Below are positions 1 through 9,067 of a stretch of 64,000 nucleotides of DNA, in pieces (positions within the stretch are counted from its first letter, which is position 1; each line of letters starts with the position of its first letter). This DNA is from Nostoc sp. NIES-3756 (GTDB taxonomy: Bacteria > Cyanobacteriota > Cyanobacteriia > Cyanobacteriales > Nostocaceae). The translations under genes and the position numbers were made by a program. The DNA lies in the NCBI RefSeq assembly GCF_001548375.1, contig NZ_AP017295.1:5780001-5844000 (forward strand), read 5' to 3'. Below the pieces are notes generated by a model. The model was not told the DNA's origin and ran no database searches. It worked only from the letters and a program-made list of their open reading frames with translations.

Positions 1-1200
1 CCGATTAATGTTTAGTTAATCCCACAGCTTCGGTACATCACTTAGCCCCGTTCATTTTCGGCGCAAGATCGCTTGACTAGTGAGCTATTACGCACTCTTT
101 CAAGGGTGGCTGCTTCTAGGCAAACCTCCTAGTTGTCTATGCAATCTCACCTCCTTTATCACTTAGTGATGATTTGGGGACCTTAGCTGGTGGTCTGGGC
201 TGTTTCCCTCTTGACGATGAAGCTTATCCCCCACCGTCTCACTGGCAATGTGTGCTCTAGGTATTCTGAGTTTGTCTCGATTTGGTACCGGTCTCCCAGC
301 CCGCACCGAAACAGTGCTTTACCCCCTAGATATAATCATTACCGCTGCGCCTCAACACATTTCGGGGAGAACCAGCTAGCTCCTGGTTCGATTGGCATTT
401 CACCCCTAACCACAACTCATCCGCCGATTTTTCAACATCGGTCGGTTCGGACCTCCACTTGGTGTTACCCAAGCTTCATCCTGGCCATGGTTAGATCACC
501 AGGGTTCGGGTCTATAAACACTGATTACCGCCCTTTTCAGACTCGGTTTCCCTTTGGCTCCGACATTCTCGTCTTAACCTACCAGTGCCTATAAGTCGCC
601 GGCTCATTCTTCAACAGGCACGCGGTCATCCGTTTAATCGGACTCCCACTGCTTGTAAGCTAATGGTTTCATGTTCTATTTCACTCCCCTTGCGGGGTTC
701 TTTTCACCTTTCCCTCGCGGTACTGGTTCACTATCGGTCACACAGTAGTATTTAGCCTTACGAGATGGTCCTCGCTGATTCACATGGAATTCCTCGTGCT
801 CCATGCTACTCGGGATTCAGCTACTATCCTTGAATTTTCGACTACAAGACTTTCACTTTCTCTGGTGCAGTATTTAGCTGCTTCGTCTAATCGCTGGATT
901 CGATATCGCTGTCCCACAACCCCAGAAGGTAAACCCTCTGGTTTAGGCTCTTCCCCTTTCGCTCACCACTACTTGGGGAATCTCTTTTGATTTCTTTTCC
1001 TCCAGCTACTAAGATGTTTCAGTTCGCTGGGTTGGCTCATACCTGTCTATATATTCAACAGGCTGTATTTAGGGTTGCCCCATTCGGACACCTCCGGCTC
1101 AATGTTTGCTTCCAACTCCCCGGAGTATTTCGTCGGTAACCACGTCCTTCTTCGCCTCTGTGTGCCTAGGTATCCACCATTAGCCCTTATTAGCTTGACC
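1..1200 (-). rRNA. rrl: 23S ribosomal RNA, 5' part (cut by the window start)
   Basis: Read on the minus strand, the sequence below position 1200 begins GGTCAAGCTAATAAGGGC and continues with the conserved 23S domain I start (the GGTGGATACCTAGGCAC block). The gene runs off the window at position 1, so only about 1.2 kb of an expected 2.8 to 2.9 kb is present. It follows 16S on the same strand with a 327-bp spacer. All open reading frames inside it are chance shadows. The 5' end is placed by similarity to known 23S starts and may be off by a few bases. Confidence 0.97.
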
Positions 1201-1207
1201 ACTTGAT

Positions 1208-1240
1208 AATTCGTAATTCGTAATTCATGATTCGTAATTA
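1208..1240. repeat. Heptanucleotide short tandem repeat inside the rRNA spacer
   Basis: About four imperfect copies of the TTCGTAA heptad lie 10 to 40 bp from the 23S 5' end. The same heptad occurs at 29870-29900, 30551-30576 and 40011-40027. Short tandemly repeated repetitive (STRR) heptads are a known trait of heterocystous cyanobacteria. Here the repeat is transcribed as part of the pre-rRNA. Confidence 0.85.
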
Positions 1241-1424
1241 CTAACTATCTGCTTTCATTGGTGTTTCACCTGCATTCACATTCTATCCATTGGATGTCTG
1301 TGTCTGCCTGCTTATAAATCGCGTTTCTATGCAGTTTTCAAGGTTCTGGCTAGGTCTCACCCAGCAGTCTAACGAGTATCACTCTATTAGTTGCTAATTT
1401 CGCCTATTATTTAAACCGGAATAT

Positions 1425-1440
1425 AATACTTTGAAAGCTT
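1425..1440 (-). other. 16S precursor processing stem, 3' arm
   Basis: The 16 bases here (AATACTTTGAAAGCTT on the plus strand) are the exact reverse complement of 3131-3146 in the leader. The two arms flank 16S and can pair to enclose the whole rRNA. That is the arrangement RNase III-type processing uses in bacterial pre-rRNA. Confidence 0.75.
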
Positions 1441-1527
1441 TTACCAATCTCGACCGACCTAGAGTAGACCATCTCGTTACCTATTTACTGTTTGCTTTCG
1501 GTAATTGAGTTGGGTAGGTCTCCCTAA

Positions 1528-3015
<1,488 letters not shown>

Positions 3016-3130
3016 TAGAATTTGAGTTTGTTATCTGAAAAAAACTTGTTTTCCAGATTCCTTGCTATAATTTTTTAAGTTTTTGGGATTTCCCAAAACC
3101 AATTTGTTTGACGAGGATTGGTTTTTTCTT

Positions 3131-3146
3131 AAGCTTTCAAAGTATT
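3131..3146 (-). other. 16S precursor processing stem, 5' arm
   Basis: AAGCTTTCAAAGTATT on the plus strand, an exact 16-bp complement to the arm at 1425-1440. It lies in the leader about 115 bp upstream of the mature 16S 5' end. Confidence 0.75.
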
Positions 3147-3195
3147 CTTTTTTCTCGGTTCGGTTGTCTCGGCTCTCTCGCCTCGACACTTATCT

Positions 3196-3224
3196 AGGAT
3201 AGCGAGTATTTTTAGGAGCGTCAA
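3196..3224 (-). promoter_or_regulatory. rRNA operon promoter
   Basis: On the minus strand a -35 box TTGACG (3224-3219) and a -10 box TATCCT (3201-3196) are separated by exactly 17 bp. This is close to the sigma-70 consensus and predicts a start near 3189 and a leader of about 175 nt. The boxes are seen directly; activity is inferred from their position upstream of 16S. No other gene lies between 3016 and 3308. Confidence 0.75.
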
Positions 3225-3308
3225 GGGTTGAATCAAGTTTTTTTCAAAATTTGTAATTGTAAGAGACTAGAAGTCATGATTGACAGGCTTTACAGGCTCT
3301 AAGGTCTT

Positions 3309-3983
3309 TTATTTATGAACTAATATGTCTTGTAGTTTGGCAACCATTTCGGCACGGGCTGAGACTCCTAGTTTGCGAAACATTCTTTTAAGGGCTTGTT
3401 TGACTGAGTTTTGGGTAATCCATAGTTTTTCGGCTATTTCAGGGTTGGTTAGTCCTTTTGCTACTAATTCAGCTATTTCTAATTCGCGTGGTGTTAGGGG
3501 ATTGGATGTTGATGATTTGAATATTGAGGGGTTTGTTCTAAGGGCGGCGAGTTTGGCTGATAAATGAATGCAAACGGCACTGAGGTCGGCTAGGTCGTTG
3601 GCGGTAAAGGCTGGTTTGCCTTTGTCGCGTGCGAAATTGATAGTGCCAACAAGACGACCATCGCAAATTATGGGGCCGGTCATAACGTGGCCGTGGTCGT
3701 GGCGTGGGCAGAAGTCTTTCCAGTCTTCTGGAGTTAATATTAGTTGTTCATGGGCGGGGGCGTGGCGCTCAACTACATAGCGGCCTACGGGGTTACTTTC
3801 TAAGCAGACGGCAGGAATGGTTTGTGCTTTGGTATCTGCTTTTGATTCATTATCTATTAGATATATGCCCCAACGTTGCACATCAAAGTATTCGCCAATC
3901 TTGTTCATGAGCGTTGGTTGTAATTCTTGCTCATTACGGAAGTTGGCGATCGCCTCAAATACATCATGTAGAGTATTAGCCAT
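3309..3983 (-). CDS. GAF-domain LuxR-family transcriptional regulator
   Basis: 224 aa. Residues about 8-150 look like a GAF sensor domain: predicted alternating helices and strands, including the segment GPIICDGRLVGTINFARDKG. Residues 163-220 are a LuxR/GerE helix-turn-helix opening with LTPRELEIAELVAKGLTNPE, ending in a recognition helix NSVKQALKRMFRKLG. There is no receiver domain, so control would come from a ligand, redox or light cue at the GAF domain rather than phosphorylation. The ligand is unknown. It is transcribed divergently from the DUF3386 gene with 101 bp between them, so it may act on that gene; this is inference. Domain calls are firm and targets are unknown. Confidence 0.88.
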   Translation of the reverse strand: MANTLHDVFEAIANFRNEQELQPTLMNKIGEYFDVQRWGIYLIDNESKADTKAQTIPAVCLESNPVGRYVVERHAPAHEQLILTPEDWKDFCPRHDHGHVMTGPIICDGRLVGTINFARDKGKPAFTANDLADLSAVCIHLSAKLAALRTNPSIFKSSTSNPLTPRELEIAELVAKGLTNPEIAEKLWITQNSVKQALKRMFRKLGVSARAEMVAKLQDILVHK

Positions 3984-4084
3984 AAGTGTACCCAGTTGGG
4001 GTCTATGCGAGACTCAACAATTACTTCTATGCTAGTACCAGCAAAGGTAAAAAGCGACTATAACTAATTTTCTAGGATAAGCAC

Positions 4085-4738
4085 ATGACAGTTACACAAC
4101 TATCAGCACAAGAATTTTTCCGGGCGGCTTATGATAACCGCTACACTTGGGATAAGAATTTTCCTGGGTACTCAGCAGATATCACTTATAGAGATAACGA
4201 TAAGGTTATTACTGGGAAAGTTATTGTAAATGCGGAACTCAAGGCGGAAATTTTGGGTGTAGATGACGAGTCAGCTAAAAAAGTTATTCACGGACAAGCT
4301 TGGGAAATTGCTATTCACCGTGTCCGCCGCACTTTTGAGGAAACCCACGGCGCTAACACTTTCCGTTATGGTGCGACTGATGAAAATGGTGCTGTGGAAA
4401 TTTTGATGGGTGGTAAGGCTGAGGGCGATCGCTATAAAGTCCACAATAATGTAGTTACTCTGGTTCACCGTCACATTCATGGTGTGGTTGTAACTATCAA
4501 TACCTTTAATGTTCATGACACTGGGGAAGGTTACTTGTCTCACACCTATGACTCTGTTTATCATGACCCAGCTACTGGAGAACAAAGAGGCGGAGTTAGC
4601 AATTTTGTTGATGAGTACGACAAGGTTGGGGGTTATTTCATTCTCAATCGTCGGGAAATTCGCACGCAGACAGGAGGGCAATTATCGGTGCAAGAGTTTG
4701 TCTTTTCTAACATTCAATTGTTGGAACCTGCTGCTTAG
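4085..4738 (+). CDS. DUF3386 family protein
   Basis: 217 aa, soluble, no signal peptide. The sequence fits DUF3386, a family found mainly in cyanobacteria and plastid-bearing organisms, with no assigned reaction. It is predicted to be beta-rich in its second half, for example HRHIHGVVVTINTFNVHD near residues 136-153, and charged throughout. The start ATG is preceded by AGGATAAGC. A strong terminator follows at 4780-4808. It diverges from the LuxR gene. Family membership is recognised from memory of the domain; function is unknown. Confidence 0.8.
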   Translation: MTVTQLSAQEFFRAAYDNRYTWDKNFPGYSADITYRDNDKVITGKVIVNAELKAEILGVDDESAKKVIHGQAWEIAIHRVRRTFEETHGANTFRYGATDENGAVEILMGGKAEGDRYKVHNNVVTLVHRHIHGVVVTINTFNVHDTGEGYLSHTYDSVYHDPATGEQRGGVSNFVDEYDKVGGYFILNRREIRTQTGGQLSVQEFVFSNIQLLEPAA

Positions 4739-4779
4739 GTTGAATGTTTAAGCTCTGAGTTTAGTTACTCATATATATT

Positions 4780-4808
4780 AAGGGACACGGTTATGTCGTG
4801 TCCCTTTT
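4780..4808 (+). terminator. Rho-independent terminator after the DUF3386 gene
   Basis: Perfect 10-bp stem AAGGGACACG (4780-4789) with CGTGTCCCTT (4797-4806), a 7-nt loop and a T-rich tail. It also lies just beyond the stop of the converging small gene at 4834, so it may work in both directions. Confidence 0.88.
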
Positions 4809-4833
4809 ATTTTATTAAATGGAAATAATGAGC

Positions 4834-5229
4834 TTATGCAGTTTTGTTATTTTCAGTAGTTATTGATTCCGAATTAGCTTTTAATCGGCTGAAGGTACTT
4901 CTGCGAATGCGTTCGCTTTTACGTACACCACCAGCCATTTCGTATTCTTGGCTGTCTTTGCCGTATTTGAAAGCAACTCCAATTAACATTTTTTCGGAGA
5001 GGTCGGCTAACATTTTTTCTAACCGTTTAATGTCTGTTTTTGATGAATTGATTACGGTAAGAGCAGTATTATAAGCATCGATTCTAGCTCGTAATTGTTC
5101 AATGAGTTGCGTCATGTTTTGTAAGTTACGTGCATCGCCAAAATCTATGTTTGGATCAATGGCTTTTAGTCTAGCGGCTCTGATTTCAGCTTTTTCAAGG
5201 GTGGGAGATGCGGTTTTTGTTCTAGCCAT
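4834..5229 (-). CDS. Conserved hypothetical coiled-coil protein
   Basis: 131 aa, not recognised. A basic N-terminus (ARTKTASPTLEKAEIRAARL) is followed by a helical region around residues 35-85 with heptad-like hydrophobic spacing (MTQLIEQLRARIDAYNTALT, then IKRLEKMLADLSEKML). Then come GVAFKYGKDSQEYEMAGGVR and a very basic segment (RKSERIRRSTFSRLK). The KYGKDSxEYEMAGGxRKSER stretch looks like a conserved signature, but I cannot name the family. No signal peptide or membrane segment. It converges on the DUF3386 gene. The lysine/arginine content allows nucleic-acid binding, but that is a guess. Confidence 0.7.
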   Translation of the reverse strand: MARTKTASPTLEKAEIRAARLKAIDPNIDFGDARNLQNMTQLIEQLRARIDAYNTALTVINSSKTDIKRLEKMLADLSEKMLIGVAFKYGKDSQEYEMAGGVRKSERIRRSTFSRLKANSESITTENNKTA

Positions 5230-5370
5230 CAGATGTCTTGTTTTTTTAGAAGTATTAACCTAGCTTGGCTTATTTAAGCTAGATTTCGGGTCAGCATAAC
5301 TCACAAACTTTTGTGATTTTTAGAAAAAGATTAGCAGATGTGACTGGTGATAATACGGTAATAAATTCGC

Positions 5371-5531
5371 GTTGGTAACGAAACCCAATTGTGTGGTAAC
5401 GAAATCAATTGTGTTGGTAACGAAACCCAATTGTGTGGTAACGAAATCAATTGTGTTGGTAACGAAACCCAATTGTGTGGTAACGAAATCAATTGTGTTG
5501 GTAACGAAACCCAATTGTGTGGTAACGAAAT
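5371..5531. repeat. 42-bp tandem repeat built of two 21-bp half-units (about 3.8 copies)
   Basis: Copies start at 5371, 5413, 5455 and 5497; the first three are identical and the last diverges in its second half. Each unit is two similar 21-bp half-units that both contain GGTAACGAAA followed by CAATTG, giving eight GGTAACGAAA boxes at a strict 21-bp spacing (two helical turns). The array occupies much of the 551-bp gap at 5230-5780. The rest of the gap holds HIP1 sites near 5550 and 5633 and no gene I can support. There are no unique spacers, so it is not a CRISPR. Confidence 0.93.
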
Positions 5532-5780
5532 TGAATTTATAGGTGGCGATCGCCGCATAGGCTAGAACATAGATTATTCAGCAAATCTTGATAGCAAATA
5601 GCTTTTAGGACTATCTGCTACTATGCAGAATGCGATCGCTTATTGTCTGCGGTGGAGTATGAGGTTGTGACACATCCTTGAAGTGAGTATTAGTATTAAA
5701 TCTAAATTTTTTGGTTAAATTACGAAAAACTACACAATAGTCATGTATTAATGAACGGTATGCTGTTAATAAGGTAACAT

Positions 5781-6179
5781 ATGGAACCTCTATCGACTGC
5801 GGCGATCGCTATTGGGACTGTCATAGCAACTAAAGCTTTAGAAAAAACTGGTGAAAATGTAGGCGAAGCTTTATGGAATAAGATGAGTAACTTTCTTGTT
5901 ACTCTCAATAAGCATTCTCCCCAGACTGTAGTTGCAATTGAGAAAGCACCAGAACAACCACTAGATTATGGTAAAGCTGTAATTGATGTAGAATCTGCGG
6001 CTAAGGCTTCTCCGGAAGTTAACCAAGCTGTGCAAGAATTAGCGGCAGCAGCAAAAGCAGAAACAAATTCTAAGTTTACGGAAATTATGGCTACGCCCAA
6101 CTTGCAAAAACTAGCGGACAAAATTGGTCAGGTAGTTATTTCTGGTGGGACGGGAAATATTCAAGATATGAGGTTTTAA
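5781..6179 (+). CDS. Small protein paired with an NB-ARC ATPase (unknown function)
   Basis: 132 aa. Residues 5-20 (STAAIAIGTVIATKAL) form a hydrophobic, Ala/Ile-rich helix that could be a membrane-seeking segment. It is followed by KTGENVGEALWNKM, a QPLDYG motif near residue 60 and an Ala-rich helix at about 70-95. The C-terminus (LADKIGQVVISGG, residues 111-123) resembles the N-terminus of the next protein (FADKVGAYVASGG, residues 8-20). I recall similar N-terminal segments in large cyanobacterial NTPases, but cannot check here. It is co-directional with the STAND gene 199 bp downstream and has GGTAAC just upstream of the ATG. It could be a trans effector or adaptor for that ATPase; this is inference. 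Confidence 0.75.
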   Translation: MEPLSTAAIAIGTVIATKALEKTGENVGEALWNKMSNFLVTLNKHSPQTVVAIEKAPEQPLDYGKAVIDVESAAKASPEVNQAVQELAAAAKAETNSKFTEIMATPNLQKLADKIGQVVISGGTGNIQDMRF

Positions 6180-6190
6180 AGTTATTTGTT

Positions 6191-6234
6191 GACCTAACCC
6201 CCTAACCCCCTTCCCTACGAGGGAAGGGGGAAAA
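6191..6234. repeat. Palindromic intergenic repeat, family of 34281-34366 and 59048-59138
   Basis: Contains a perfect 11-bp hairpin, CCCCCTTCCCT (6206-6216) and AGGGAAGGGGG (6220-6230), preceded by CCTAACCCCCTAA. The bases near 6302-6320 (GATACTGTGACAAGTCAG) also match the flank of the copy inside cheW. It lies between the two genes of the STAND module. Confidence 0.8.
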
Positions 6235-6378
6235 GTTAAAGTCTCTCTTTTTTTAGGGGAGCAGTATCCTACGGGAAGCAATCTATAGAGACGGGTTTTC
6301 TGGATACTGTGACAAGTCAGAGAAGTTGAGAAAGATTTTACAGATTCTACAAACATAAACAGCAAGCTTTAACCATTT

Positions 6379-8853
6379 ATGGCTGACAACTCTGGGAAAT
6401 TTGCTGATAAAGTTGGTGCTTATGTTGCCTCTGGTGGTTACGTTAGCATTGGTACTCAAATTATTGAAGGGCAAAAACAGCTAACTCCGACAAAATTTAT
6501 CCCTGGTGGTTCTGTTCATTTTGTCGGACGTGAACAAGAATTAACAATGCTGCATCAAAATTTGCAGCGCGGTAATTATGTAGCTATATCAGGGATGGGA
6601 GGCGTAGGTAAATCAGAGCTAGCCACTCAATATGCTAGAAAATATCAAGATGCTTATGACGGTATTGTTTGGTTGAATGATAGGTCAAGTAATCTGGGTG
6701 CGGAAGTTTTAGAGTATTTTGCTAGTTTTGGTTTGGAAATTCCGCAAGAATTAGGGGGGAGACTGTTAACCCTGAAAGAACAAGTGGCTTGGTGTTGGTC
6801 GAAATATCCCAACTCTACCTTACCTATCTTAATTGTCTTCGATAATGTAACAGACTTAGCCAACTTGCGGGAAGTCGTACCTACCGATAACCGCTTTCGC
6901 GTTTTAATAACTACTCGGCTGCGAAATTTAGACCCTACTTTTATTCAAGAGATTCCTTTAGATGTTCTCTCTCCAGAAAAAGAACCAGATAAAGCTGTAG
7001 AACTCTTAGAACGATTGTTAGGGGAAAGAGACAGGCGAGTAGATAACCAACTAAAAGCCGCTAACGAAATATGTAAATATTTGGAATATTTGCCTTTAGG
7101 GATACAGTTAGTGGGGGGTTACTTGGTTGGTGACTTGCAATTATCTCTAGAGAAAATGTTAAAGCGACTGCAAGCACGCAAATTAACAGAACCAGCTTTA
7201 CAAGACAGAGAAAATATCAACTCAACTCAGCTTGGAGTTAAGGCCGCCTTTGCTTTAACTTGGGAAGAACTCGACTCAGTAGCGCAACAGCTAGGCATAC
7301 TTTTAAGTTTGTTTTCTCCTGAATCGATTTTATGGGATTTAGTGGTGTGGGTAGCGACTGGTGGAGGTGAGAAAGAAAATCAGGAAGCTGCAACACAGCT
7401 AAATTGGTCAGCAGAGGAATTAAACGAAGCAAAAAAGCAACTCTACAAACGTAACTTGCTGCAACAGGTAGAAGATGGTGAAGGATGTTATAAAATCCAT
7501 GCCTTGGTGCGATGGTTCTTGCAAACACAGTTAGTCCAGTCTGGGGAAATGAAATCAGTTTTAGAAAAAACTTTTGCCTCAGCGATGGTAACTAAAGCCC
7601 AAACTCTTCCCCAGTCACCCACATCTAAGGATATAGAAAGTATTAAAGATGTTATTCCCCATCTTGAAGATATAGGAAATAGGATAATTGCCGAAGTTAA
7701 CCAAGTAGCAGAAGAACAGATAATTTCTCCTGCATCAGTTCCTAATGATGAAGTGATTTGGGTATTTGTAGGAGTGACGAGATTTTATGAAGGCCAAGGA
7801 TTATATCAATTAGCAGAACTTTGGAGTCAGGAATGTGTCAATGTGTGCCAAGCTTTATTCTCAGGCGACCATCTCGATGTGGCAAATAGTTTGAATAATT
7901 TAGCTGGACTTTACCGTAGCCAAGGCAAGTTAAGTCAAGCCGAACCTCTTTTAGTTGAAGCTTTGGCAATGAAAAAGCGCTTGTTTGTCGGCGACCATCC
8001 CGATGTAGCACTAAGTTTAAACAATTTAGCTGGACTTTACCGTAGCCAAGGCAAGTTAAGTCAAGCTGAAACTCTGTACATTGAAGCATTGGCGAGAAGA
8101 AAGCGCTTGTTTGTTGGCGACCATCCCGATGTGGCAGGTAGTTTGAACAATTTAGCTTTCCTTTACTATAGCCAAGGCAAGTTACCTCAAGCCGAACCCC
8201 TGTACATTGAGGCTTTGGCGATGTATAAGCGTTTGTTTGTCGGCGACCATCCCAATGTGGCACTAAGTTTGAACAATTTAGCTGCGCTTTATGATAGCCA
8301 AGGTAAGTTAAGTCAAGCTGAACCTCTGTACATTGAAGCTTTAGCAATGAGAAAGCGTTTGTTTGTCGGCGACCATCCCAATGTGGCACTAAGTTTGAAC
8401 AATTTAGCTGGACTTTACTGTAGCCAAGGCAAGTTAATTCAAGCCGAACCTCTGTACATTGAAGCTTTGGCAATGAAAAAGCGTTTGTTTGTCGGCGACC
8501 ATCCCGATGTGGCACTAAGTTTAAACAATTTAGCTGGACTTTACCGTAGCCAAGGCAAGTTAATTCAAGCCGAACCTCTTTTAGTTGAAGCTTTGGCAAT
8601 AAAAAAGCGCTTGTTTGTCGGCGACCATCCCGATGTGGCAGGTAGTTTGAACAATTTAGCTGCACTTTATGATAGTCAAGGTAAGTTAAGTCAAGCCAAA
8701 CCTCTGTACATTGAAGCTTTGGCAATGTGTCAAAGGCTGTTAGGAGATGAGCATCCTACTACAAGAACCGTGAGGGAAAATCTCGCAATTCTGCAACGCC
8801 AGTTAACTCCCGTTCCAGGTTGGAAACGGTGGTTAGGTCAATTTTTACAATAA
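6379..8853 (+). CDS. NB-ARC (STAND) ATPase with C-terminal TPR repeats
   Basis: 824 aa. Residues 1-32 are a short lead containing FADKVGAYVASGG, then FVGREQEL (48-55). An NB-ARC-type NTPase follows: Walker A GMGGVGKS (72-79), Walker B LPILIVFDN (148-156), sensor-like ITTRLRNL (177-184) and YLPLG in place of GLPL near 238. A winged-helix-like region leads to about seven 42-residue TPRs of the kinesin-light-chain type from about 490 to 800, with core LYxSQGKLxQAEPLYIEAL. STAND proteins of this build are switches that oligomerise on sensing a ligand; in bacteria many act in antiphage defence. No toxin or nuclease domain is visible, so an effector would have to act in trans, perhaps the gene at 5781. 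Domain calls firm, role inferred. Confidence 0.92.
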   Translation: MADNSGKFADKVGAYVASGGYVSIGTQIIEGQKQLTPTKFIPGGSVHFVGREQELTMLHQNLQRGNYVAISGMGGVGKSELATQYARKYQDAYDGIVWLNDRSSNLGAEVLEYFASFGLEIPQELGGRLLTLKEQVAWCWSKYPNSTLPILIVFDNVTDLANLREVVPTDNRFRVLITTRLRNLDPTFIQEIPLDVLSPEKEPDKAVELLERLLGERDRRVDNQLKAANEICKYLEYLPLGIQLVGGYLVGDLQLSLEKMLKRLQARKLTEPALQDRENINSTQLGVKAAFALTWEELDSVAQQLGILLSLFSPESILWDLVVWVATGGGEKENQEAATQLNWSAEELNEAKKQLYKRNLLQQVEDGEGCYKIHALVRWFLQTQLVQSGEMKSVLEKTFASAMVTKAQTLPQSPTSKDIESIKDVIPHLEDIGNRIIAEVNQVAEEQIISPASVPNDEVIWVFVGVTRFYEGQGLYQLAELWSQECVNVCQALFSGDHLDVANSLNNLAGLYRSQGKLSQAEPLLVEALAMKKRLFVGDHPDVALSLNNLAGLYRSQGKLSQAETLYIEALARRKRLFVGDHPDVAGSLNNLAFLYYSQGKLPQAEPLYIEALAMYKRLFVGDHPNVALSLNNLAALYDSQGKLSQAEPLYIEALAMRKRLFVGDHPNVALSLNNLAGLYCSQGKLIQAEPLYIEALAMKKRLFVGDHPDVALSLNNLAGLYRSQGKLIQAEPLLVEALAIKKRLFVGDHPDVAGSLNNLAALYDSQGKLSQAKPLYIEALAMCQRLLGDEHPTTRTVRENLAILQRQLTPVPGWKRWLGQFLQ
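7846..8740 (+). repeat. 126-bp in-gene tandem repeat encoding TPRs
   Basis: About seven 126-bp units, each encoding one 42-aa TPR. The block TTGTTTGTCGGCGACCATCC recurs almost unchanged at the start of units. The high identity at DNA level, including synonymous sites, points to recent duplication or gene conversion. Confidence 0.9.
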
Positions 8854-9067
8854 ATTTGTAGTTTGTAATTATGCGATCGCTTATTTTGTAATCTTTTTAA
8901 ACGCAGAGGGGCGCGGAGGAAAGCGCGGAGTTACGCAGAGGTTTTTCTAAATTTATGAGTGGTGTACCTATATCTCAGGATGTGAGGAAAAGTTGTGTTA
9001 AGGGATAGTTTATATTGTAAAAGTAGTTGAGTGAGTGCGATGGCGTTCCGCCCACCGTAGGCGATCG
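8854..9067. repeat. Intergenic repeat fragments (CGCAGAGG type and a HIP1 hairpin)
   Basis: Contains AACGCAGAGGGGCGCGGAGG near 8900, a family also seen at 60200-60217 and, inverted or diverged, near 30650-30690, 49790-49890 and 61740. A GC-rich imperfect palindrome around 9036-9067 ends in GGCGATCGC. No gene is supported in this stretch between the converging STAND and MocR genes. Confidence 0.6.

Larger units (their letters stand above)
1201..1527 (-). other. 16S-23S internal transcribed spacer without tRNA genes
   Basis: The 327-bp spacer holds no tRNA cloverleaf; many cyanobacterial operons carry tRNA-Ile and tRNA-Ala here. Reading 5' to 3' on the minus strand it shows the cyanobacterial D1-D1' helix just after 16S (GACCTACCCAA near 1519, closing with TAGGTCGGTC near 1455). 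Next is one arm of the 16S processing stem at 1425-1440, then the boxA-like GAACCTTGAAAACTGC near 1332-1347. A heptad repeat block (TTCGTAA type) at about 1208-1240 lies almost against the 23S 5' end. Confidence 0.9.

Noticed and set aside
1201..1527. tRNA-Ile or tRNA-Ala in the rRNA spacer
   Set aside because: No cloverleaf, T-loop GGTTCGAATCC or anticodon arm is present; the spacer is of the tRNA-less kind.
5371..5531. Possible CRISPR array
   Set aside because: Units are contiguous and the intervening bases are themselves repeated; no unique spacers and no cas genes.
5320..5558. Minus-strand frames with GFVTNTIDFVTTQL-type repeats
   Set aside because: They are translations of the 42-bp tandem array, open only because the unit length is a multiple of three; no ribosome site or conserved end.
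7838..8725. Long minus-strand frame (295 codons) opposite the TPR region
   Set aside because: It mirrors the TPR repeats of the NB-ARC gene; its own repeats are the complement of the coding ones.
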